64,000 nucleotides of DNA from the NCBI GenBank assembly GCA_035610835.1, contig CM069446.1:50817625-50881624 (forward strand). The letters run 5' to 3'. Source of the DNA: Ophiura sarsii (taxonomy: Eukaryota; Echinodermata; Ophiuroidea; Amphilepidida; Ophiuridae). Shown here one piece after another: positions 1 to 10,700 of this stretch. Made by a program: the position numbers and the translations under genes. The notes below the pieces were generated by a model, which saw only the letters and a list, made by a program, of their open reading frames with translations, was not told the DNA's origin and did not search any database. Within the stretch, counting starts at the first letter, position 1; each line of letters opens with the position of its first letter.

Positions 1-182
1 GGGCGGGATGGGATGGTTGGTACGGGAGATGGTTAAGGTTTAGGCCTTGGAGTTAAAATATGCCACGGGCGTGGGCGGGCGGGGGGTCTTTTAATTGAAA
101 TTTGAAAACTTTTGAATTAAAACAAAAATGTTTTAAATATTGTTCTATTCCTATGTGTTTCGTTGTAAATTTTCCAACACTT

Positions 183-388
183 TATGTGTTGTTTCATTTG
201 TAGATGTTCTATCTGGTAGGCCCTACTCCCTAGTGGGAGAGCCCGTCCGAAGGACGGGCGTCCCGCTAGTACATACAACATACGGCAAATTATAGTATGA
301 TACTAGCGGGACGCCCGTTCTTCGAACGGGCTCCCGATAGTAAGTAGCGCCTACCAGATAGAACACCTACAAAATGAAATAACACATA
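183..388. mobile_element. Foldback element with 89-bp inverted arms
   Basis: The arm 183-271 is the near reverse complement of 301-388 with a 29-bp loop. Each arm itself holds a small GC-rich hairpin (GCCCGTCCGAAGGACGGGC in the left arm) and ends in CCCGCTAGTA at the loop. No coding capacity is seen. A CTAGCGGG hairpin recurs at 37779-37813. Confidence 0.7.
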
Positions 389-870
389 ACTTGAAGTTCC
401 TATACGATTATTTATCGCGAAATTGGTAAGAATTCATTAATGAGTTAAGGAACCATACTATTTCATTCCACCTCGTGACCCTCTACACAATTTAGTGTCA
501 CATTTCTTCATGAACCCCCTGCCACCAAAACCACATTACTTCATTACCCCCCCCCCTCCCCCACCCGCCTCGACCCTCCACCTCGTGACCCTCCCTGTTT
601 AGTGTTACGCAATTTAGTATCGCATTTCTTCATTTACCCCCTGCCTCCCAAAATACATTTCTTCATTAGACCCCCCTCGCTCCCGCCCGCCGCCCCCAGC
701 CGTCCCGCCTCTCCCCTGACCTGCCGCCGTTCCCGCCCACCCTGTCGTCCCCGTGTGTGTGCGCGTTTATTTTGCATGGCGCACTGCGACGCGTAGTGTT
801 ACGCGCGCCGACTGCATGGTTACAGTGTACGCATAGAGAAAAAATAAACATAATAGAGCTTATTACCGAT
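389..870. other. C-rich diverged duplication and GC-rich stretch
   Basis: Two similar segments (about 469-550 and 580-675) share CACCTCGTGACCCTC and CATTTCTTCATxxACCCCCTGCC, a roughly 110-bp partial tandem duplication. 680-850 is CpG-richer than its surroundings. No gene is supported. Confidence 0.4.
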
Positions 871-1687
871 GATCAATTTTGTTGAAAACAAAACAACATG
901 GGATGTATTTTTAATTATTTTTTGTTTCTCGTGGGACACTCTTTTGCAACGCCCTGTATCTTATACAAATAAAATCTTAAAGTTCGCAAGAAAACTTATT
1001 ATTGTAAGAAGTTGTACTTTTCACTTGACATATACGAATATTCCAAAAATGTTACATGTAGCATCATCACATTGCCTAAAACCTGACTACTGGCCCGGTA
1101 ACAAGCTGATTTTGGCAATTTTCGAGAAAAAAACGACTATAAGCCTATACTCTGTGATAAATGGATAATAGCAAATGAAAGAACTTTACAAATTACTTTT
1201 GATGGCTCTGAGAATCCGGGATTTTATGGCAGGTTGACGCGCACAATTCCATGACATTTTGTGGGCATCATGCTATTGTTCTCTGTGTAAATAAGAGCAT
1301 GTGACCAATTTTACAATGATTTAGTCCAATTCTTATGATGAGGAACTTTGTTGTTTGATGGATTAGGCCCCTTTGATTACCAGTGGCGGCACCACACAAG
1401 TGGGAGGGGAGTTTCCCCTCGGTCACGATCCTCAGCCCTCCACCCCCAGTAAGCCTCCATTTTGTCCCCAAATAATCGAGAGAAAAACTTGATCTGAAAT
1501 CTTTAAATTCCGACCACTAAAAATTGAGCTAATATCACGCAATTTTGACATTCAGAGATGAACTTTTTTCGAGCTGATTTCAGTTAGGATTTTTGTTGCA
1601 TAATATGTATACATTTTCTTTTGTCTCAGCCCTTTAGCTATCTTACCTCCAATTTCTCATGCATTTGTATTTGTTCTCGCACCTGTA
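871..1687. other. Unassigned intergenic DNA
   Basis: An open frame of 99 codons at 869-1168 has no recognisable domain and ordinary AT-rich composition; it is not called a gene. CAGTGGCGG near 1381 resembles the hAT-like end at 16162 but no partner was found. Confidence 0.3.
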
Positions 1688-1845
1688 TTGGGCTATTCCA
1701 GATAATAATGACCCCCCCCCCCCCCCCTATAGAAGACAAAGACATTGGAATTCCAGACTTTTTTCCAACCAATTCCATACTTTTTAAAGTTTGATCTGGA
1801 ATTCCATACTTTTTATAGGGGGTTATTATTATCTGGAATAGCCAA
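1688..1845. mobile_element. Short MITE with GGCTATTCCAGATAATAAT ends
   Basis: Starts TTGGGCTATTCCAGATAAT and ends ATTATCTGGAATAGCCAA: inverted ends of about 20 bp, followed inward by a C-run and a matching G-run. The interior holds repeated GGAATTCCA-type text. No coding capacity is seen. Confidence 0.65.
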
Positions 1846-3640
1846 TTTTGTCATCCTCGATTGCCTCCACACACACATCTCTCATCGCTCATGAGAAGGA
1901 GCAGGCGAGTGCTGGGAAATGTTTTTGACGGGGGAGATTAGCGACCCCGTCATTTGAAACGACGTTTCTAAGTCGTAACCTTTTCACAAACCCCTAAAAT
2001 TCGCGGCATTTGCTAATATTAATAACTTGCATTAATCATCTTCTGAAGCGATTTTGTTGTAAAATGTAATTGATATTGTTATAATATGAAGGTAAGAGGA
2101 CACAGTAAGTTATTTCAGCTATTTGGATGCCATTTAGTAATATACTAAGCTATTTGGATGCTATTTTGTATTATATTATATGATTTAGTAATATACTGAG
2201 TCACTGAGTCCACGGCCTCTTTGTTCCGTGTTGCCTTGGTCTCGCAATTAGCCCAATGATTATGGCGAACCCTAGGTTACATCCCCCAGTCATCAATATT
2301 ACCGTAAGGACGCTAAAGCTGTACAAATATCGGAGCCTGCAAGATAGCGACATAAGAGGGCGGCTGAGAGTTACAGTAGGTGAACCCTTCAATATGATTA
2401 GCCCAATGATATGGCAACAACCCCTCGACCTTTGCCATGCACGTACTTTCAGGGTGGAAATGTTGGCGTATGGTATACATGCGTTGTGCAGAGATTTCCG
2501 CGTAGCTGACGGCCTGCAGATGGGTCAGTGTGTTGTATACGTACACTGCGTGCACTGATGCCCGGTACTGATAATGCTGAGCATGTTTAGCAAAGTCTAA
2601 AACCGCCGCAAATAAAATGGATAAGCCTATTTTCATTTTCAAACTTTAAACAGAAGGTACCAGTCTTTCATAAAAAAAGTTTTACATAACCTATTTCTCA
2701 ATGTGTCCTTATAATATTTCTGAATGATTCGGTGTCCACCATACAACTTTAATTACCCCAATCCAACTTCTTCATCAATGTTAACCATACGTCTTAAAGG
2801 TTGTTGACCCTATTCTAGATTTAAGGGCATCATCAGTGTAATGAGAAATGGGACCTTTCATTTGATATCAAAAACACTTTTGAATCCCTTAGAGTTAAAT
2901 TGTTAGGAAACATAGTAGCAACGCTGTTTGTTAATGTCTGTTCTTGAACTTTCAACAGTCTTGTATCTCCCCCGTCCAGTTTTTTTTAAATACCTTGTTT
3001 TTTATGGATTGTCAAAATGATGGGTTATAATAATAATAGACTAACCAAAAGTTTGCACTTTTAAGTGACCAAATGTGTTGAAGCACAAACTTAATTTTAC
3101 ATAAAGTGCACTTTAAGTTTTAGGCATGCATCAATTGCACATCAAAATACAACTTTGTGAAATATATGATGCACCTTATTCTGTCAAAAAATTGATGTTT
3201 AAAATTCAGAATACAGTATTGACATTTTTTTATGTAGGCCTATATACGAAACTCATTCAATAAAGTTCTACCTCCTCACTCATAACATAGCTAATCTGAA
3301 TGACATTTGTCGTGATTAGCGCTGAATCATAGCTACACATTTATAATAAAATAGCTCAAAGTTCTAATACATAGGAACAACAATTGCCTCTTCCAGCTCC
3401 AGATTAATACACTATTATAAGCATCACATGCACTGTAGAATACATCCAATGGGATGCTCTGCAAGTGTACATGTGCAGCAAAGAAAACTTCAGTACACTC
3501 TACATGCTGTGAGTATAGTGCATGGATAATTAACGCGTTTACTTGATTACATAACAGACTGGTGTTAGATTACTGCACATCACTGACTACATAGTATAGT
3601 ACATGTAGCCTGCCCCATGCCCTGTACACAGGCTTGGCAG
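1846..3640. other. Unassigned intergenic DNA
   Basis: No recognised gene or strong repeat. A minus-strand frame at 2313-2642 begins with a hydrophobic stretch (MKMKIGLSILFAAVL) but shows no family signature. TAGGCCTA occurs at 3235. Confidence 0.3.
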
Positions 3641-3649
3641 TGCTAAAAA

Positions 3650-3860
3650 TCATATACTGTAAAACAACTTAATTTCGCTAGCAATTTAATTTCGCCATGA
3701 TTTCGCTAAGCGATCCAATTCGCCAAATTAGATTGCTGCCAGTTATATTATTTATAATGGTTATAATCATAATAGGAAGGTGTTACAAATTAGTGAAATT
3801 AAATTGCCGCAAATAGTTGACTAAATGCTAATTCGCTAAATTAAGTTGCTGTGAAATTTT
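3650..3860. repeat. Dispersed TTAATTTCGC-rich element, copy 1
   Basis: Contains recurrent AATTCGC(C/T)AAATTA and TTAATTTCGC phrases in both orientations. The start ACTGTAAAACAACTTAATTT matches the element at 14377 (ACTGTCAAACCACTTAATTT), so the two are copies of a diverged noncoding repeat. Confidence 0.5.
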
Positions 3861-5165
3861 AGGTATTTTATGGTCGCACTTCCAGTATTTATAGTATTCA
3901 TATTATTCGATAGCACAAATGTTCATGTGCATTTATTTATATTTACACTTTTTTTTTGTATTTCTTAATTGACAATTCATTTATTATCTCTTCAACAAAC
4001 AATTAGGTATTAAGTATTACCATGAGAGTAAACTTTCATGGTATTACAGAAATTAATCAAATCACGAAAAAAGCTTACTGCAAAAATATATTAAAAATTG
4101 AGACCGATTGCTAATTTGATAATTTTTCACTGGGCTTGGTTTTTGTTTTGTATAGGGGGAACAATAAAGTCATGTATTGTGTCCTGTAAGGTACAGGCAT
4201 GGACTCCTACATGAAGGGAATACAAAAAACAGAAATTTAAAAAAACACCACCAGGGATCAATCAAGAACAAAAATTGAACTGTGAGGTATAAAAAAAAAT
4301 TCAACCTACTAATATTTGTATGAGCATGATCTATGAGAGCCAGGGTAAGGCGACAACAAAACACCCAACCTGTTGTATTGTGGGCAAACGGACCTCTAGG
4401 GGTGGTCGGGGCTCATACAATTTCCTTTTTTTAAAATTCAAAATGGATAGAGGGGCATTTTTTTTAAAACTCCCCCCCCCCCCGAAAATCGAATGGTGCA
4501 TCCCTAAAGCCAGTTGCAGCAAGATAAGTTCAGAAAACAAGTTGGTAATATATCAAAGTCAGTTGGTATTATTATTTTCTCGGCAAAATCACTTGGTTAA
4601 CAACAAAATCAGTTACCAAAATGATCCGTCAGCAAAATAAGTTTGATCAATTGGTAAAAAAGTAAGTTTGATCCATTGGCAATATCAGCCATCAAAATAA
4701 GTTGGTAGAACAACTTTGGTGGATCATGAGTTGGCTCTTTGTATTGTAGTTCAGTCAGCAAAATTGGTCCGCAAAATTAAGTTGGTAACATCAATTGATC
4801 AGACTCAGGTGGTAAAATTAATCAGCAGAAAATCTGTTTGTTAAAATAAAAATTGGGGAAGGACCGAGACAGTGGCGTGTCGGAAGGGGGTGGACTATCA
4901 TTGGAAAATGCACCCATTCAGGGAATTGAACGGGTTTTGCTTAATTTATATCCAATTTCAATTGGGGTCAGTTGGGGGAATCGAATCCAAATAAGTATAA
5001 AGATGGCAGAATTTCGCACGCTTCACACGCATATGTACAGGACTACATTTTCAGAAGCCCATGTAAAACCAAAAATGTACCTTAATTATGACCAGATTCG
5101 CTATAAATATCAAAATGTTTATTTTGTTTTGATTTTCCATCCCTTCAACACACCATTCTAGAGGA
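3861..5165. other. Intergenic DNA with degenerate short repeats
   Basis: About 4510-4850 repeats variants of GTCAGCAAAATAAGTTGGTA at irregular spacing. A C-run lies near 4475. No gene is seen. Confidence 0.35.
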
Positions 5166-5209
5166 ACATGGTCTTCTTTTGTTGTTGAATATCCAAAGGC
5201 CAAAACTCT

Positions 5210-5705
5210 TTTTATTTTTGGGAATTCCCATGCCCATGCCTTCTATACCTTCGAGAGGAATATGGCATTTTTTCTTGGGAATTCCCACCGACAAAATCCA
5301 AAATTTGGGAATTCCCAAAGGCCAAAATGTGATGATTTTTTGGGAATTCCCATGCCTTCTATACCTTCAAGAGGAATATGGATTTTTTTTTGGGAATTCC
5401 CACGGCCAAAATTTGATGATTTTTTGGGAATTCCCATGCCTTCTATACCTTCGAGAGGAATATGGATTTTTTTTTTGGAATTCCCACTGCCAAAATTTGA
5501 TGATTTTTTGGGAATTCCCATGCCTTCTATACCTTCAAGAGGAATATGGATTTATTTTTTGGGAATTCCCACGGCAAAGATGTGATAATTTTTTTGGGAA
5601 TTCCCATGCCTTCTATACCTTCGAGAGGAATATGGAATTCTTTTTTGGGAATTCCCACGCTCAAAAAGTGTCAAATATTTTGGGATTCCCATGCCTTCTA
5701 TAGGG
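5210..5705. repeat. 84-86-bp minisatellite with GGGAATTCCC palindromes
   Basis: A unit of about 84-86 bp (GGGAATTCCCATGCCTTCTA, then ACCTTC[A/G]AGAGGAATATGG, a T-run and a second GGGAATTCCCAC) repeats about five times. Ten perfect GGGAATTCCC sites start at 5220, 5277, 5307, 5342, 5392, 5426, 5510, 5561, 5596 and 5647, with two imperfect ones near 5477 and 5681. Open frames across it on both strands are products of the repeat. Confidence 0.8.
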
Positions 5706-7776
5706 GGTGTACCATTAATAAATGGAATAGCCCAATGCAACCATGAAACAATGTTGATTTATGATTAATGTACCAATTGCATGGGTATAATAGTTGACGA
5801 AACAATATATGAATTTCAATACAAAAACAAATAAATTCAGATTTGAAAAGAAAAAAACCCTAAAATATTTGAATTTTTTGTCTGAAGTCTTTTGTTCTAA
5901 TTGAACATGAACTCGTCAACAACCTTTGTCTTTAGTTTCCCGGACAAGCCCCCAATTGTCATGTGCAAGATGGAATAAGCACAGTGTGGCATGTTAACTA
6001 AGCTGTTAAGCTGAATTCGTATTCAAGAAGATAAAAAAAGACAGTAAATAGATTTCACAATTTATTTATCATGATTATTTCTTGAACCAATAATGACAAT
6101 AACAGTATATATACAATAACAATACACAATGTTTCATATGACCAGATTAATCATACATACAGTTATACAATAATAGTATTCCAATAAATTGTACACCCAG
6201 AGCTCTTGCGCACGCGTTCGTATACTTCGTTGTGCTGCATACATATGTAAACACTCACGGTACCGTCGTCATCAAGTTCGCGAAAGTTCGATCTATTTGT
6301 AATGTTGTTCCTCCTTGTTGTTGGACCTCCTAGTGTTGTTATTTCTGTGGGGTTATTGCCGACAGTCGCTCCAACAGTTAGTTGTTACAGTTCTAGTTGT
6401 TACAGTTCTAGTTGTTACAGTTCTAGTTGTTACAGTTCTAGTTGTTACAGTTCTAGTTGTTAGATAAACCATTATCTTTAAAAAAAAACCGGCTGTATAG
6501 AAATCATACAGTGAATTTTATGAATACCAGTCCTAATTATATGTGAGAGTTATGTAGCATATATCAAATTGTGTATCATCAAATGCATTACACAGTTATA
6601 AATAAACAATGTTGAGGAACCTTTCATGTTGTGTATCATCAAATGCATTACACAGTTAAAAACAACGTACATAATTGAAAACACAAATCATATTTTGTTT
6701 CTTATCAAAATCCATATTGCATTAAATAAACAAATCTTTGTTTCTTCCAATGTACAAAAACAACATTATTGAAAACACAAATCAAGTTTTGTTTCATATC
6801 AAAATTGTTATCACATTGAATACAAAATCTCTGCTTCATTGAGTACAAAATATTATACAATAAGAATTTACTTACACATGAATCCTTTGTAAATAAACTT
6901 TTACTAACTAAATATACATTATTCTCTCTGGCAGTGGCATATTAACACAAACTCCAGACTAAATCACCATAGATTTATTTAGTTGCATTCTATCTCATCT
7001 GTAACATTGTATCACTTTAAATCAATCTGCATTATTAATTTCCAGCAGTGTAGTAACAGAATGAGGAACTACCAAAACCTTATAGGTCTTAACCTCTTGA
7101 TGGTCAGAAGATGACTGCACCAAATATCATGTCATTAGAATAAAAAATGATATCATAGCCATATTGCGATTGGCTGAAACTCAAATATAAATAAGCTGTG
7201 ATTGGATAAACTAGAGTTACTTAAAAACAAATTGGTAGAATTAACACATCACAATAATGTTGACTGTTTATCGTGCATGGTTGAGAATGGGATCACCCTT
7301 GAAGTCCTTAAAATAGATAAGTATAGGACACTACACATGTATAACCTTTTATATGCGACACCCTCAAGTACCAAAATCTTTTTCTTCATCTTTTTTTTCT
7401 CCTTTCTGACAAAACCGTAGTTCATGACAAGACAAAATTAGTTAATGTCAATTGACTAATGTTTGTAGTGTGATAATAGTTCAAAAGCAATCTATTCAAG
7501 CATACCTATACATTCAAGCAGAAAATAGCAATATTTTGACAAATTAGGAAACATTTAAATCTTGGAAACACAGATGCGACCCTGATTTTTGAGATTTTAG
7601 GGTCGGTCATTTAGGCAACACAACAATTTGTTGTTGTTGGCTTAAGTGAAATGATTACATCTAGAATCGATCGTTTTTTCGTGATTTAAATGAACAAAGT
7701 AGTTCTACGTGGGTGGGAGGGGAGATAGCTTTTGTCTTCAGTGTTGGGGGCGTGCTGGGTTGCAATTTAATTTCAC
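5706..7776. other. 3' intergenic region of copy A
   Basis: Holds a 15-bp microsatellite (AGTTGTTACAGTTCT, about five copies, 6379-6463) and a roughly 74-bp duplication around 6560-6660 (GTGTATCATCAAATGCATTA). The last 100 bp before the gene A stop (AGATAGCTTTTGTCTTCAGTG) are shared with copies B, C and the relic. No clear polyadenylation signal was identified near the stop. Confidence 0.45.
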
Positions 7777-10700
7777 TCATACCGCTGTTTCATCAATCAT
7801 AATGTATATGTGCCCATTGACATTGCCTTTACGATCTAAACAACTAAACAAAGAATTACCAATGATGGTGTACAGGAATGGATTGAGAGCCGAGTTTATC
7901 GGGAGTACAAAACCAATTATCCACGCAAAAACCTCGGGAGAAACCTCCAATGTTTCCTTCTGCACCAAAATCCCGATCACAACAATTGGCAACCAGCAAA
8001 GAAAATCGGTTAACGTGATCAGTCCCATCTTGAATGCCATTTTCAGATCGGTTTTTGATCGGGACATGTTTGACATTCGTATTTGAATAAATAAACTAAT
8101 GTAACATATCGCAACGGTAATACAGCAAAAGAAATTGACTCCTAGAAATATGACAATTGAATATGCGGGGCTTAGATAGCTACCAACTTTTTCATTTATA
8201 TAGAACGGTACGGAATCATCAGTTCTATCAATTTTTTCATAGGAGATTGTCAAATTGCCTAATGTTTTACGGGTTAATAATCTTCTGGCCAATGGTAACC
8301 CGATACATACTTCAGAAAATTGATAAAGATGTTGATCTTTCTCCAATCCGATTCCCAATGCACTTATAACAATAGCCAGCATCCACACCAATATTGTAAC
8401 AAGTAGTTTTGACCTAGTTGTCAAAAAAAGTTTCTGACTTACTACGGTATTTCTGAAGGCCCAAAATCTGTCAATACCTATCAAAAGAATAAAGAATAGA
8501 GATGATTCACTGGAAAGTATCGATAGAAAACCTGATAATTTACACAGTGCATAACTCTTCCATTGATCAGCTTCTGAAGGAAAATATTGCTGAAAGTACT
8601 GATCAGCTGATGCGATTATTAGCATATACACTCCCATAAGGAAATCAGCAGCAGCGAGGTTAGTTATGAATAGAACCTGTTTCTGGTAATCAGTTTGTTC
8701 TTTTCCCCTGGTTAGTTTCCGGCAACCCCGTACCAGAACATATGTGTTAGCAAATAATGCAAATAAACCAATAATCCACATGGAATACTTGATCAGTGTA
8801 TTTGGCAGGAGCTCATTACAGGTCATATATTCTGATTTTGGTTCTGTTGATGTGCATATAGGTCCTGATAGCGAGTCTATGAAACAACATGTTGCAGGAA
8901 TATCTACGAGTAAATAAGTGGTATTTGGAAGTCCTGCAAAAGATTTGGGCGTTATTTTTGAAAGGGCATTATCTCTAAGATCAATAATCCTCATATTGGT
9001 TTTATTTTCAAATGCATATGGTTGAATTACACTTATGTGGTTGCTTCTGAGATCAAGTGTCACAAGCTTATGTAATCCAGAGAAGGAGGCATCAATATTG
9101 GATATACTGTTATTATATAAAGTCAGAATTTGCAATTTATCACAGTGTCTAAGACTAATCAAAGCAGAAGTCGTCAACATGTTGTTGCTCAAAAAGAGAG
9201 TATTTAAATTCACAAGATCTCTAAATACCTCCTTTTTTAATAATGTCAGTTTGTTATAATCCAAAGTTAAATGAGATAAGTTAATCAATCCTTGAAATAT
9301 ATCTACATGGAGATTGGATAACTGGTTACCATAAAAGGATAGCAGTGTTAATTGCCTGAGATTCCTAAATACACCTGGTTGCAATGTTGTCAATATGTTA
9401 TTGTGCAGCTGCAAATCAGTTAAGTTAACTAACCCTTGAAATATATCTACATGTAGATTGGATAACTGGTTACCGTACAAGACTAGCAGTTTTAATTGCG
9501 TGAGATTCCTAAATACACCTGGTTGCAATGTTGTCAATGTGTTATTGTGCAGCAGCAATTCAGATAAGTTAACTAACCCTTGAAATATATCTACATGTAG
9601 ATTGGATAACTGGTTACCATACAAGATTAGCTGAGTTAATTGCCTGAGATTCTTAAATACACCTGGTGTTATTCCTGTTAGGTTGTTTTTGTGCAGCCAC
9701 AATTCAGATAAGTTAATCAATCCTTGAAATACATCTACATGGAGATTGGATAACTGGTTACCATACAAGATTAGTTGTGTTAATTGCCTGAGATTCCTAA
9801 ATAAACCTGGTTGCAACGTTGTCAATGTGTTATTTTGCAGCAACAAATCAGTTAAGTTAACTAACCCTTGAAATATATCTACATGTAGATGGGATAACTG
9901 GTTACCATACAAGTACAGCTGAGTTAATTGTCCGAGTTTCCTAAATACCCCTGATTGCAATGTTGTCAATGTGTTATTTTGAAGCCACAAATCAGTTAAG
10001 TTAACTAACCCTTGAAATATATCTACATGGAGATCGGATAACTGGTTACCATACAATGATAGCAGTGTTAGTTGCCTGAGATCCCTAAATAAACCTGGTT
10101 GCAACGTTGACAGTTTGTCACTGTACAGCTGCAAATCAGTTAAGCTAACTAACCCTTGAAAGATATCTATATGTAGATTGGATAACTGGTTATCACCCAA
10201 GTACAGCTTTGTTAATTGCCTGAGATTCATGAATACACCTGGTGTTATTCCTGTTAGGTTGTTATTGTGCAGCCATAATTCAGATAAGTTCAATCCTTGA
10301 AATATATCTACAGGGAGATTGGATAACTGGTTATCATACAAGAACAGATGTGTTAATTGCCTGAGATTCTTAAATACACCTGGTTGCAACGTTGTCAATG
10401 TGTTATTGTGCAGCCGCAAATCAGTTAAGTTAACTAACCCTTGAAATATATCTACATGGAGATTGGATAACTGGTTACCATACAAGGATAGCTGAGTTAA
10501 TTGGCTGAGATTCTTAAACACACCTGATGATATTGCTGTGAGGATGTTTTTGTGCAGCCATAATACAGATAAGTTACGCAATCTTTCAAATATATCTACA
10601 TGGAGATTGGATAACTGATTATCATACAAGTACAGTTCTTCTAGTTGTGCAAGATCTCCAAAGATACCATGTCCTAATGTTGTTAGTCTGTTAGTATCCA

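Noticed and set aside
2313..2642. 109-codon minus-strand frame with hydrophobic start
   Set aside because: No recognisable family, and overlapping frames on both strands are equally open; support is too weak for a gene call.
5179..5746. Several 60-170-codon frames on both strands
   Set aside because: They translate the GGGAATTCCC minisatellite and have no counterpart outside it.
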